Positions 1 to 11,430 of a stretch of 64,000 nucleotides of DNA are shown here, one piece after another (within the stretch, counting starts at the first letter, position 1; every line of letters starts with the position of its first letter). The stretch lies in NCBI GenBank assembly GCA_007922225.1, contig ML679966.1, positions 59,106,148-59,170,147 on the forward strand, written 5' to 3'. Position numbers and translations under genes: made by a program. Source of the DNA: Emydura subglobosa (lineage: Eukaryota > Chordata > Testudines > Chelidae). Under the pieces are notes generated by a model. It saw only the letters and a program-made list of their open reading frames with translations, searched no databases and was not told the origin of the DNA.

Positions 1-1055
1 GTACTTAACATTTTCTACTTTTTCATTCTGTAATTTAAAATTAGATTAATTTAGGGATTTTTAAAAAAATTAAAATACTTTAATCTGAGGCATTTTACAC
101 CAAATTACTCCCAGGTGGATTTTCTGTACATGAAATACAAACCTTTGGAGAATAGACAACAGTAATCCTAATTCAAAGAACTGAATTCTTATTGCTTCTA
201 TTGCTCTCTTCTGTGCCACGTATGGTAGATAATAGATAGGAGATGATACTCTCCCACTGGGAACAATTTTTCTTTTGCCAACAGTCTAACTATCTGATAT
301 TACAGAACTACAATCAGTAATATGTCAAGACTCAATAAATGCAGGATACGGAGCACCTTCTATGAGGTAATGCACACCCTTAACTCCCATAGGAAAACAG
401 GGGTCGAGGTCAAATAGCACTTCACCAGAGGCACTCAATATCTTGTAAGGATCAGGCACCAACACAGTGGCAAAAAAATACCACAAACCACCTGCTTTCT
501 TATAACTGCAAATTCTTTTTACTATTCACCCTCCCCTATTACCTTTCCCACAGGCACAACCACAGGAGTGGAACAGGGGGTATATCTGACTCACTTTCTT
601 ACAATCTTTTGATATCCCTCTTCCATGCAGCTGCCGGACTTATTCGCACTTCTGCAGCCTCCTAACTTTAATTTTTTTCTAAGTTTGACTATCTCTGGCT
701 TTGACATCCTTCTCAAACTTCTCTCAGTCTGATCTCCTTCCTCCCACACCACAAAACTTCTGTATTCCTCTAGTCTCAATTTTTATAAAGGTGGTAGGAT
801 TCCAAAGATTATTTCAACAAACATATTTTAGTGTCAGAATATAAGATTCTTAGGGGGGAAAAAACCTCTCTGCCTATCTTTTTTTAGGATTGTCCAAAGC
901 TGAGGTTAATAGTATTAGTCAGCTCCCTTTCTGTTTAATGCAAGTTTCTATTCAGTTTGACATATTACTCCTGAGCAGAGTAACCTGAACTGAATTCATT
1001 CTCTCTCTATTTCTCTCTCTCTCTCTCACACACACACTCCCCTTCCCCTATTTAC
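1..1055. other. RAPGEF2 intron after the CDC25-start exon
   Basis: No reading frame here resembles the next expected RAPGEF2 segment (continuing Ser-Gly-Leu-Asn-Leu), so this is intron. A pyrimidine (CT)n tract followed by (CA)n sits at 1001-1038, a simple repeat just inside the donor of the 1056 exon. Nothing else was recognised. Confidence 0.7.
1001..1038. repeat. (CT)n/(CA)n simple repeat
   Basis: Runs of CTCTCT followed by CACACACACA lie about 20 bases inside the intron from the donor of the CDC25-start exon. Read on the transcript strand this is a (GT)n then (GA)n tract, which can act as a splicing-factor binding site and is likely length-variable. Confidence 0.85.
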
Positions 1056-1439
1056 CTGATAATTGCAAACATGGAGTTGAAGTTCTTGCATTCCCTGCAG
1101 TGCAGTGCTATCTTAATGAAATGTTTAATTATCTTCATTCTTTTTAGCTGGTTGGTTTCTCTCAGAATCTCAGATGCTACCCAAAATGTTTCTTGGTTTA
1201 TCACTTCTTCAAACTTTTTCAAGTTCGCACAACTGGTTTTACATTTGAGTTTAAACAGATCATCTATGTACTCTGTGGGCTCAATGTTACGAAACAATTC
1301 AAAGTTTCGCATGGAGAGCTGAGCAGCCATCTCAACAGTACTGAGCTGCAGTAGGGAAATTTGACTTTCCCGCAGTAACTCCTGAGCATCTTCATCTGAA
1401 CACAACGTCTCTGTCTCCATGTTGTTTTTCAGATAATAC
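1056..1439 (-). CDS. RAPGEF2: RAPGEF2 exon: start of catalytic CDC25/RasGEF domain
   Basis: One base, 127 codons and two bases, [20 protein letters not shown] through NFNSMFAII (about residues 685-811). It starts the CDC25-homology domain, which opens the nucleotide pocket of Rap1/Rap2. [20 protein letters not shown] is the conserved first block, and [20 protein letters not shown] with FNSMFAI are further family signatures. The rest of the domain, including the helical hairpin that performs exchange, is encoded below position 1. The acceptor is TTATAG and the donor GTAAATA. The codon split at the 3' end needs an exon starting with one base that completes Ser. From memory, VEMAAQ replaces human VEVATQ. 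Confidence 0.96.
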
Positions 1440-1652
1440 CTATAAAAATCAAATTCCAGAAGAAAATTGATAGATAAGATCATCATTTATTAGAGAAAAG
1501 TTACAGACTGAAATTAATGTATATGTTCTAACTAGCTTAGAATTGTAACCTTGAAGTTGTATTGAAATATTTTTGGGAAGAAAACAGACTGTCACAAGTT
1601 TGCAGATACCCACATGCTAATTAAACTGACATAGTATAAACCATAGTCTCAC

Positions 1653-1893
1653 CTGCCACTTAGCTGTATCCTATCAGCAAGCTTGGATAGCTGATCTGGA
1701 AGCCTCCTTTGCTTGATTACACCTTCTGGAGTGACAGAGACTTCACACAAAGAATATGCATCAGGAGTGGCAGTTACAGCAAACTCTCTGATTGCCTGAA
1801 TAACCACTTCCTTTGCCGTTGTGTCCTTACTGATCATAATGTAACGACTTTGCTGGTCTGCTTTGAAAACCCTCAGAACTTGATCTGGTAACT
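1653..1893 (-). CDS. RAPGEF2: RAPGEF2 exon: Ras-association (RA) domain
   Basis: Two bases, 79 codons and two bases, [20 protein letters not shown] through ADRIQLSG (about residues 605-683). It covers nearly all of the RA domain, a ubiquitin-like fold that binds GTP-loaded Rap/Ras and recruits the exchanger to membranes. Visible landmarks are [14 protein letters not shown] (first beta hairpin), [14 protein letters not shown] (helix) and [11 protein letters not shown]. The acceptor is CTTCAG and is preceded by a long pyrimidine tract; the donor is GTGAGAC. Only 213 bases separate it from the next exon. The upstream bases between 1894 and 1921 are intron even though they stay open in the same frame. 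Confidence 0.95.
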
Positions 1894-2139
1894 CTGAAGA
1901 AGAAAAAAAAAAAAACCACAAATACTATTTGGTAAGCAACTTACAAAGCATGTCAAAGAACAATACAAGTGATGCCACCACAGGAGCATATTTGCACAGT
2001 TACTTCTGACATCAGTGTCACTGTGTTTTCATTCTTCCCCCCTTTCCTCTCCTGAAATTGTTTTACAGGATATTGCTCCCAACTGATATGCATTTGATGG
2101 GTCTAACCTGAATTTGGACCCAGAAACCTGATTGACAAG

Positions 2140-3930
2140 AGACCATTTGAAACCTACTAATATGGCAGAGTGTCGCAGGCTTAAGGACTCACTTATGGAA
2201 CCTTTAAAATATTAGATAAGTGAGATCTGCACAAGATTTTGTGGCTGTCAGAGATTGATTTGGGCCCACGACAGAGGGTAAACCAGGCAGCTTAGAAGTC
2301 TGGGTTTCTCTGGTCTATAAAACAGAACTGCCCCCAGTCTGGATGACATGACACCTTTAAATAGGCTCTTCATCAAGACAGAAGAACCAGCTCCCCATCC
2401 CAAGTCCTCAGCTCTTATACTGAGAGCCCAAAGAGACTGCTTTGGAGTCAAGTCCAACACTGAAGACAAGACTGGATTCCCAAGGGCAACCACTAGAAGA
2501 ATAAACCACTATTTAGTGCCTGGAAAATGTATATACTGAAGACCAAGCTACAGCTTTTCAAATTTCAACAACAGGAATGTTTTTCAATAATGCCACAGAG
2601 AGAGACCTTGTAGGATGGATTAATACCCTGTGATAACAAGGAATATATCCAGAAATCCATCTGGAAAGCATTTAGATGGAGATTGTGGATCCTTTGGACT
2701 GGTCAGCAGTTGCTATGATAGTCTTGGAGATTTTCTGAATGGTTGGGTTCTATCCAGATAAAAGGCCCTCATCCTCCTGATGTCCAGGATACAGAAGGCA
2801 GCATCCTTTGTCAAGGTGTTTCTGATCCTTATGATAAGGTGTGGATTTTGTGTGCTTCTGTTCACAGCTTCCACAGCTGAAGAATTAGATGCAGGATGGG
2901 AAAATAAAAATTCCAAGTCCTTGGTTTGCCAGGGTCCAATAGGGCCTCATTAATTGGCAAGGCAACAAGAGCTGAAAATAACCACTGAAGAACATCCAGG
3001 AGATTGACTGCAACTAACTTCCTCTAAGGGGATCAGTAATGCAATCTATTGCATTAGTCCTGGAATTATTTGAAATCATCAGCCAGAAAAGGTGGAAGCA
3101 GCATAACCGCCTGGTTTGAAAGACATTAATTTGCAGTATAGCTTTCTCATCTGTTCTGGCCTCCTGTTCTCTCAAGGGATTCCTGCACTTGAGATACTGG
3201 AGAAGGGATAGATGAAGTAGAAGAATGTCTCTTTCTGTGGTCCCCATGTGAAAGACTAGGAACTCGTGAGCATTGCTGTCAACCTGCAGCCCAAGGATCC
3301 CAATCTGGCCACTGAGGGGATCAATAAGGTATGGGAGGTGGCATCCAATGGTGTTAGAACCAGTGCAAATAGCTGTGGCTTCGTCCCGGGTGTAACTATT
3401 CTCTCCACAAAACAGTCAGTAGGGAAGACCCTTTGGTAAGTAGAGGAATCTTGCATTGAAATTTGAGAGTCTGAAGAAAACTCCTCCTTATCTAAAGGAG
3501 GAACTCTGCCACTCTGAGGGTATTGGATGATCGGATGTCACTCTCGGTACTCACAGATGTTTGGTACTCACTAGCAGGGGAGACTCCGGTTTATCTGAAA
3601 CTAATAAGACCCTGGAGTACCTGAATGTCTGTGCTCTCAGGTGGGTTGGCAGGGGGCAAGATTCCAGTCAGTGCTGAGGGCATAGACTACTTTGGTAAGT
3701 CTTATCTGACAAAAGTAGATGGTACCAATGAAGATGGCTTGGGAGAAGCAGAGGAAGTACAAGGAGTGCAGTAACCAGAGTCCTTCGAGATGTATATCCC
3801 TAGGAGTGCTCCACTTCAGGTGTGCTTACACCGCATGTAGTATCCAGTGGGATGAGGGGTCTCTAATGAGGAGGACACCAAGGCTTTTTCAAAGCAGACT
3901 CTTTATGAGGCAAATGAGTCCTCTTCTATG
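2140..3930 (-). mobile_element. Degenerate DIRS-like retrotransposon, internally deleted
   Basis: Minus-strand fragments in shifting frames resemble DIRS-type elements (tyrosine-recombinase retrotransposons). The gag-like part is at about 2780-3480, including ALPINEALLDPGK and LEFLFSHPASNS. The recombinase-like part is at about 2250-2810, including RAFYLDRTQPFRKSPRL and VALLKNIPVVEI, then WSSVYTFSRH. In the last motif the base after His is part of a stop codon where family members usually have the catalytic Tyr. No reverse transcriptase is seen between the two parts, so the element appears internally deleted. A terminal-repeat-like stretch with TTCGAGATGTATATCCCT is at about 3763-3850. Several stops and frameshifts show it is dead. 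It lies in sense with RAPGEF2. The family call is from memory of turtle DIRS sequences. Confidence 0.68.
3763..3850. repeat. DIRS-like terminal repeat (right end of first element)
   Basis: GTGCAGTAACCAGAGTCCTT and the following CGAGATGTATATCCCTAGGA resemble the ends of the second DIRS-like element, where AACTGGAGTTCTTCAAGGTG and TATCTATATTCCAC appear at 28682-28723. This marks the probable 5' end of the minus-strand element. A matching left end near 2140 was not seen. Confidence 0.5.
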
Positions 3931-4011
3931 AGTCTTCCCAGAGTTTTCCAAGGATAACTCCCAAGTAAGCATAGGTGAGTGTGCAGATGTTAATGAGGAA
4001 CTATTCCCCGG

Positions 4012-4066
4012 GCCGCGGGCGGGGGGGGGGGGGGGGGGGGGAACCGGGCCGGGGAGGAGGTCGGGG
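4012..4066. repeat. Poly-G run inside a GC-only block
   Basis: A block of almost pure G/C interrupts AT-rich intron. It opens with CCCCGGGCCGCGGGC, continues with 21 uninterrupted G at 4021-4041, then GGGCCGGGGAGGAGG and a run of seven G near 4063. It could fold as a G-quadruplex if real. Its abrupt edges and homopolymer nature also fit an assembly or sequencing artefact. Confidence 0.8.
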
Positions 4067-6299
4067 GGGTCTCCTAGCCTGGATCTGAGGCCAGATGGAG
4101 ACAATACTTCTTCGTTAACTGCTTAAGTTTTATCCCCTGATTCTTCCTGGCTCTACTTTTAAAAACTGAGCAGATGATGCATATTCCCTCAAAAGCGTAA
4201 GTCCCCCAAGCAGCAGACACACCGGGAAAGCCCATCATTCATCAGGATAGCTTCCCAGCAAATAAGGCAACATTTGAAACTGGGACATTCTGGCATACCC
4301 TGGGACAACTGGCATCTTGAAAGAAACTCCAACTCCCCCACAAAATAAGATTAAAGGAAAGGAGAGAAAGGAAATTAAGATGAAAGACAGGCTTCAAACA
4401 GTAAAGTGGGCACACTAGCACTGTCTCAGGCTAACGCAACTGAGAAGGAACTGTGGGCTGTTCACCTCACGCAGCCCCATCTGTCCTTGGTGTGGGGCAT
4501 GAGGTTGGCCGAACAGGTACTACCACAAAAAAATCTCTGATCGAAGGCTCATGGAGTGTAAACACACCAGAAGTGGAGCACCCACAGAGATACTATTCAA
4601 AGAATTGGCCAGTTACCTGTGCAAACAGATTTGCACGGACAGTTGTAGTAATATGAATGCAATTTGTGCTTAGCTTTTTAAAAATCAGCCCTTTTCCCTT
4701 ACTATGTTAAATATATAAAACCAAACAACATATATAACATTTATGAATTGAGACTAGCAACTTCATTAATTTTTCATGACAATGTTTTATAATTAGGAAT
4801 TGAATACATTCATGGGAAACAGGAATAAATCATTCAGAACTCAAATATTTATAAGGTATTATTGTTTAAATAGCTGATAATACAATGGTTGTAATGGGAA
4901 TTTTATTACTTTTTAAAAATGAAAGAGAGACTTCCAAGCTAAAACCTTGGATTTGAATATCTCTATAAACTTGATGGGGGATTGAATCTGGATATGGAGA
5001 TGAACCCACATTTTATGATTCTGGCAATCTCCAGGAAAAAACAGAATATAAAAAGCAAAACTGAATATTTTGCAGCTCTTCGCCATTGGACTTACAATAA
5101 GGGCACAACTGTCCTGTCTCTCCAAGGTATTTTTCATGATAAAGATAAGCATGTTCACTCTAATCTTTTAACTGCCTGGGGAAGTTAATATATTTTTCAG
5201 AGGTAAATAAGCTTTGATATTTGTGTGTATCATGGATTTAAATTCCTGTTCTGTTTTTCATCAAAGTAAGAAGAGGTGCAATTTGTACTTTTATTCTGAA
5301 GGACATAAGGGGCATATGAACAACATGAAAACAGAAAGCAAGGAGAAGTCTCCTGGATCTACTGCCAAGACTAATACTTAAATAGACTGAAACAGATAAA
5401 CCAGCTGTTAGACAAAAACATTTTCTTTGAAGAAAAGGAATCTTATTTGGCAGCAATTCACAGAACAAGGGAATTCACTACTAAACCTGAATGTGCATTA
5501 CGTTTATTTCGTACAAGAAATACAAAAACACATATGTATTCATCAACAGAAGTGTTGAGATAAAAAACAAATATTACAGAATGTTTTCCCACTACTGCAG
5601 TATGTTACCAAAGCAGTCAGTTTAGGAAACATGAGAGTTAATCTCTGTCATACATGTCTTATTTTATATAGTGATATGCAGTGATCACTACTGGGATTTG
5701 CACATTTATTCACTATTTTAAAACTTGAAGAACAGCAATGAAAAATATTAAAGCTGACTGAGTACCTCATAATTTACATATTTATTGGAGTACATTTAGG
5801 CCCATTTTCAGTCATTTCCCTGAATTTCAAATCCCATCTAAAATGATTTGATAATGCCTTTATGTACCATATTTCTTAGCCTATTTTAAAAATTAATGTG
5901 TGATAATCAAAAGAGAACACTTCTCCTTGCTATGCCAAATATTCAGGTATCCTAGACAAACTGCAAGCTCACTTTGCCTTTCCCTGGAGAATGAGGGTCC
6001 TTATGCTTTGCACATTACTACCTATTAGGAAAGAAAAACAGGCAGGAAAAGGAAAAGAAAATGCTCACCATTTACAGTAGGGAAAAAACCTAAAATAAAC
6101 ATTTATGGAAACAAAACGGAAATGCTCAACCATTGGACTATGTGCCACTGCAAACTCAAGTCCTGGTGAGAGTCCACTGATTGCATTAACAGACCCATCT
6201 TGCTCAAGATGAAGGTAACCTGTTCTTTAGGATTGGTACTTTTTCACCATTCTGACTACTACATGCCATAGCATCACCTTTAAGCTGTTTCTTATTGTC

Positions 6300-6345
6300 T
6301 TCTTGAGGTCTTTTCCAGTCCTATGATACTATGATTCTATGACAC
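6300..6345 (+). mobile_element. CR1 LINE 3' end fragment
   Basis: TTGAGGTCTTTTCCAGTCCT followed by ATGATACTATGATTCTATGA is the terminal motif of CR1 elements, whose 3' ends carry short ATTCTATGA-type repeats. Only the last 50-100 bases are recognisable. Confidence 0.7.
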
Positions 6346-6381
6346 AGCTAAAATACTTGTGCAGGCTTTCTTTACCTCGTG

Positions 6382-6430
6382 TCATAGAATCATAGCAAAA
6401 TCATAGCAGATTAGGGTTGGAAGGGACCTC
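6382..6430 (-). mobile_element. CR1 LINE 3' end fragment, opposite orientation
   Basis: TCATAGAATCATAGCAAAAT followed by GGTTGGAAGGGACCTC is the reverse complement of a CR1 tail. It faces the plus-strand tail 40 bases away, so two CR1 3' ends converge here. Confidence 0.7.
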
Positions 6431-6890
6431 AGCTGCTTGTCTTCATTTTCAAAGCCGTTCATGGCCTATCCCCATATTCCTATCATCTCTCATTCACTAT
6501 CAAAACATCAACTCCCACCTCCAATTGCTCATGATGCCAGCCTCCATTGCCCACTGTAGTTTTTTCCATGCTACCCCTGTCACTTGTAAGTTCTCCATAA
6601 ATATCAGCAAAGCTACCTCATCTTCCCCCAAATCCCTCCTTAAAACTCTCCTCTTCCATGATGCCTATAAAAATCTTCACAATGGTTAGGCCACTGGTTA
6701 GGCCACTACGTATCATGACTACTAATACTGTCTCAATGTTTCCTTGTATTCTTCTGTCTATATTTATATGTTGTCTCGTTTAATACGGAGATTGTAAACT
6801 TTTGGGAGTCGGGGATTATCTGTATTCTATCTTTGTACAGTGCCAAGCACAATGGTTCATGACTTGAGTTCCTAGATTCTACAATAATAT
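6420..6890. repeat. Interspersed repeat, high-copy sauropsid type (family not assigned)
   Basis: The stretch with CTTAAAACTCTCCTCTTCCA, TAGGCCACTGGTTAGGCCAC, AGATTGTAAACTTTTGGGAG and TTTGTACAGTGCCAAGCACA resembles a repeat I recognise from turtle and crocodilian introns, whose consensus ends with a short text about a chief transcript tail. I cannot name the family. It carries a 90-codon open frame from 6417 on the plus strand, which I regard as chance. Confidence 0.5.
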
Positions 6891-7394
6891 GACCACCACC
6901 CATGCTCACTTTGACCACAAGCTTTTCATGTCCAATACAAGTCTGAACATCTTCTAAGCAGTATCGCATCCTATATAAAAAGCCTATAGGGTTTTGAGAT
7001 TAAAAAAATGCAATCTAGAGCTGATCTTGATCCAAAGCCTCAGATCCAAACAATCCTGAACTTCAAGGAAGTTCAGATCCAGAATTCAACAATGCAGATG
7101 TAATTATCTGTATGATGGAACAAACCAATGTCTCAGATCTTAACATCCCAAACTGTGGTTAGGTCCCAAGTCCATCTCTAGTTAACACCATATTGAAAAC
7201 TAAATCTCCTTTCATGCATTTAGAAGGTACTATTATTGATGAATCCATTAAAATGTAGTTTTAGGTTAAGGTGAGGGAAAGAGTGTATGTCCCTGGGAAA
7301 CTGCATTCAAGATCTCGTTGTCTGATTCCTTTGTCATAAGTTCAAAATGCCATTCCAGTTTCCTTTCCTCCATCCGCTCACAGAAGGATTGCAT

Positions 7395-7640
7395 GCAGGG
7401 GTGTGCCCAGAAATTTAACTTTGACCCCTTCTGGAAGGGCACTTCTGTGCCCCCCTGCCTCTGCCATCCTGGGAGGAACTCATTCTTCCCCACCAGCCTG
7501 GCAGTGGCCCTGGAAGGAGCTCACCTTTCCACCCCCTGCGTGCCACCCCATGAGTCCAGGACAAAGGAGTTGTGTCCCCAACAATTCCTGGGGGGACCCT
7601 TGTGCATGCCCTTGGTTGCATGTGACAAAGTCAATGGATT
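7395..7640. other. GC-rich stretch of unknown nature
   Basis: This 250-base segment is clearly richer in G and C than the surrounding intron and stays open in several frames on both strands (up to 140 codons from 7318). The overlapping frames on opposite strands argue for composition, not coding. No known domain was recognised. It may be an insertion of an unrecognised repeat. Confidence 0.45.
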
Positions 7641-8764
7641 AGCATCATGGTTGCCAGGGGAACAGTTGCATTCATATAATGAGATGTTTCATAAGATTAT
7701 TTTTAAAAATGAAGCATGCCTTCTTATTTTTACTACTTGAGAACTTTTACAATTTTTTTCCATCTTTCCCAGAAAGAAATTGAACTGGAGTAGTGGGAAA
7801 ACCAATCTCTTATGGATAATAGTCCAGTCTACTTGGAGTGTCTGTCTGAAGGTAAAGGGAGACACTAAAGGTGATTCACCATTAAAAATCATAACATCCT
7901 CTTGAATGTCAATAGAATGCAGCCAAGATAACAAAAATTTTATGGTGATTTGAACATTTAAAAATAAATTGCTGTTTTAAAAAAAACCACCCAAAAACCC
8001 TACACAAAGCAGGATATAAAATAAACTAATTGCTGCAGTCTTCAAGCTTATAGAACCCATGTTTTATTTCCCTGAAGACAACCCTTCCAAAACATTGGTT
8101 TTCAAAGCTTACTTTAGCAAATAGTTTTATGTTCCATCCTGAAGCATAGTCCCCCTAAAGCCTTAAAGGATGGCAACTCCACTAGGCTTTCCCTTTCCAT
8201 TCCAGTGCATTCAATTTTCTGAAAATCTCCTCTATCCCCATCTTTTATTTAGTCCAAGGTAACATCCACATTTAAAACTGAAATCATTCAATGGCTTGTG
8301 TCTATAACCCAAACATTCCTAAAACCCTCAAGATCTCTGATCTAGTTGGAGGGGTTCTGTTTTTTGCTTGTGGGTTTTTTTTTTTTTAAGTTGTCTAGGA
8401 AAAAAGCTAAATTGTTTTAAAACCATTTGAAGTGTAATTTGACAAGCTTTATTATAATAAAATAAATTACCAAGTAGCAGGCTATGCATGGTTTTACTGG
8501 AAAGCAGTAATTACTTAATATGTTTTCCCAAAAATTACTGAGGTGCTGTTATAATGCTAAAGCTAGAGCATCATTCCACTGTTCAAGTCACATTTATCAT
8601 ATCTAAGACAAGACTACATGAATACCGACTTTCTTTTTTAAAAACTTTCCTTAGCTCTTCGTATAGACGAAGCAGGTTGAGAATTGTGCTAGCTTCCATT
8701 TTGCTACATGGAATTTGTTTGATGTCTATGAGCCACACATTGTTATCATTACTATAGGCTGGGA

Positions 8765-9010
8765 ACCTAAAGATTCATTGTGCTAGGTGCTAAATATACA
8801 CAAAGTAAGAGAGAGACTGTGCTCCAGAGAGCTTACTATCTAAAGAGACAAGGCAGAGCAAGATTGGGAGATTGTCCCCAATCTGAAGATGAGGAAGTGA
8901 AGCAGAGAGATACTAAGTGACTCGTCCAAGGTCACACACAAAGTCTGTGGCAAAATCAAGAATTGAATCCCAAATCTCTGGACTCCTAGTGCTAACTTCA
9001 AGACCATCTT
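8765..9010 (-). mobile_element. MIR-like CORE-SINE
   Basis: The plus strand reads TGTGCTAGGTGCTAAATATA, AGAGAGCTTACTATCTAAAG, AGTGACTCGTCCAAGGTCAC and GAATTGAATCCCAAATCTCT. These match the reverse complement of MIR-type SINEs (the well-known AAGGTCACAC core and the tRNA-like B-box segment). The element is old and diverged. Confidence 0.7.
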
Positions 9011-9423
9011 TCCTCTTTAATTAATTTATTACAGTCTACTTTAGTATATGGTTTATGTGTGATATTTTAGATTATTGCAGCCTTGTTCATTGCCTATCAG
9101 CTATGTTTTTGTGGCTACAGGATATATTAGAATACACCATGTACCTGACGTTTACATTAATCAAAAATATATTTTATCTTGAATTACAGACAATACATTC
9201 CACATACACCAAAAATATATACATACATATTTGCCTGTAGGTGAAATAAACTGGGGCAATGCTACAAGAAAGAACTGTATATTAATACACTACATGATCA
9301 ATCTGTAAGTTAGAACACATGTTATTAATATATATGATGGGCAGATCCAGAACATGGAGAGCCTAAAAGTAAAACTTCATTAGAGGAAAATTAGAGATCA
9401 GAGCAAAAATAATTGATGCTCAC

Positions 9424-9581
9424 CTGGAGTAGTATTGAAGTCTAAGATGCGGTGATGTGACTGCAGTAAATCTGGATTACTAGATGACAGGGTTCCACTG
9501 ACAGGTAAAGCAGGAGGAATGTGTTTGGTCTGTCTCAATCCTACAATGCTGTCATCCTGCGACTGGCCAATTCCAATGTCA
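9424..9581 (-). CDS. RAPGEF2: RAPGEF2 exon: linker just before RA domain
   Basis: One base, 52 codons and one base, [20 protein letters not shown] through [11 protein letters not shown] (about residues 552-603). Ser-rich and probably flexible, it carries a [17 protein letters not shown] stretch. The acceptor is GGCACAG and the donor GTGAGCA. Its last G pairs with AG of the next exon to give Glu, where I recall the human protein having Asp. It lies 4.9 kb from the preceding exon and 7.5 kb from the following one. Confidence 0.93.
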
Positions 9582-9839
9582 CTGTGCCAAGGGGTAATGA
9601 GAAAATAAGAAATTTCAGAACTTACGTTCAAAGCTTTTGTTATAGCTACAGTAATTTGCTATTTAAAAATCAACAGTTCTGAAAAAGCTGTAGCTATCTT
9701 ACAGTTTCTCTATGGTGCTTTTATTCACAGTATCCAAGTGCTATACAACAATTAAATTAATCTGCTTACCAATAATCATTGAGGAGTCTACTCTTTGCCC
9801 TTCTTAGCTCTAGGAAAACTGCTAGTTTTGTTATCACAG

Positions 9840-10220
9840 CGCTTTAGTCAGGGTGGAGAAGATTTATTGAAAGGGGGGGAACATCAGTGCTCTCTAAAAC
9901 CAATCAGTCTTTGGCTCAGTCTAATCTCTTGTAATTCATTCCATAAAAGATCCCCTCATCCCAGAACAATATTTCTCCAGCCCTCAGGCACTTTATCTTT
10001 TGTGAACTGCATTGTCCCAGAGGAGCACAATAGTGTTGGCAGGTCATAGATGGAGAGAGGTCATCGGATGATAGGTACTACTGATGGCTTTGAGTGCAGG
10101 AGCAAGGCCCTAATTGGCAATGGAAACAAATCTGAGCCAGAGGGTGTAGAAGCAAGGATAAATATTGTCTTGATGAGGACCCAAGCTGATGTGTTTACCT
10201 AAAGGGATGTAGCGGAGAAC
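9840..10220. repeat. Possible old interspersed repeat
   Basis: Phrases such as CATTCCATAAAAGATCCCCT, GGCAGGTCATAGATGGAGAG and GGCTTTGAGTGCAGGAGCAA resemble the text of a sauropsid repeat also seen at 55900-56260 in this window. Similarity is weak and the ends are not defined. Confidence 0.35.
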
Positions 10221-11430
10221 TTCAAATACAACATTTTGGTGGGCAAACTTTGAATGTTTAATGACAACCGCTGAAGCAATTGGAAATATTTTTAAAATTT
10301 AATCACCAAAAGACAAGTTTTTCAACAGTGAATGCCTAACATCAGACTCCTAAATCCATACTAGGTTCCAAAATAAGTAAGTCAGAACTAGGACTTCAAC
10401 ACAAGCTGCTGGATGTCCAACAAACCTTTGAAAACCAGGCCACTTAATTAAGTACCTCAGTACGTATGGACTTAGGCACTCCTTTTTTAAAATCTTGGCC
10501 AATCTGTCAGTCAAATAGAAAATCACATGGATACCATCTGACGCATTTGCCTCTTATTTATTAATTAAATTTTCATTTAGAGTTGCCATAAAACATTTAG
10601 CCAGGTCTATGTTGTGCTTACAGCAGCAGTGCGTTGTCCAGTGCACATAAGCTCCACTTTCTTATTGCTAGTGCTGTACTCTTCCTAACTCTGGAAAGCT
10701 GCTTGGTCAGCGGATGAATGAAGAAAAAACCTGGCACTACAGAATAGTGCAGTACTCAAGAGCAGACTGATACTGATTACAATGACCCTGACAATATCTT
10801 GGTTGCTATCCAACCCTGTAGTCTGGTGGTTACAGTGAGAGAGAAGGAAAAGCTGAGTTTGGATGGACTGAAAAATCACTTTCCAAATGCAAAAAATATT
10901 AGTCATCTAAAAAGTTATTGAAAATGTACTTTTTCAAAGTCAGGTTGAATTCATATGTACAAATTAATTTTAAGAAACAAAGACTCTGAAAACTGTTTTT
11001 GGATGTCCTAAGGTATAAAGCCACTCCACCTTCTGCTTTGATCCTAACACATCACAGAAGTTAAGCAGGATCCAGCCACATTAGTATTTCGATGAGGTAT
11101 CTTCACCCAAAGCCTGGAGTACTGTAAGATGTGCTGTCTACTGAATACTATCACCACATCTTTCCCCTAAGCCACACTCAAGAACATTTGGTTGGCTGAT
11201 AGCAGATATCTGTGCTGATGGATGTGCTGTCTTTCAAGTGCTAAATCCAAGAATGCAATCACTTCTGCAGATGATAATTTCCCACAGTAGTTTTCAAAGG
11301 AGCCGAGGTGTTAACATCAGTGTTTTGGCTAAATTCATACTGTGGTAATGACACTCTGCCTGCCTAAATGCCTCTTGCAGTATCAATTAAACGCTGCATT
11401 CATTTTTACTTCCTGTAAACTGTTTAGTTT

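Larger units (their letters stand above)
1894..9423. other. RAPGEF2 intron (7.5 kb) between RA and linker exons
   Basis: This intron carries the degenerate DIRS-like element (about 2140-3930), the poly-G block (4012-4066), a convergent pair of CR1 tails (6300-6430), an interspersed repeat (6420-6890), a GC-rich stretch (7395-7640) and a MIR-like SINE (8765-9010). I recognise nothing in 4070-6230, 6900-7390 or 7650-8760 beyond AT-rich intron sequence. Confidence 0.75.

Noticed and set aside
1071..1322. Plus-strand 83-codon frame opposite the CDC25-start exon
   Set aside because: It is the antisense shadow of a conserved coding exon.
1441..1486. Extension of the CDC25-start frame to an upstream Met
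   Set aside because: The frame runs through a good acceptor (TTTTTATAG) at 1440. The upstream residues do not match the protein, and the preceding exon supplies the split codon.
1894..1921. Extension of the RA-domain frame to an upstream Met
   Set aside because: The extra residues are Phe from the acceptor's pyrimidine tract. CTTCAG is the splice site and the phase fits the preceding exon.
2800..3480. A cellular gene on the minus strand
   Set aside because: The motifs are those of DIRS gag, spread over shifting frames with stops. No exon structure was found.
7318..7740. 140-codon open frame on the plus strand
   Set aside because: It overlaps open frames on both strands in a GC-rich patch and has no recognisable domain.
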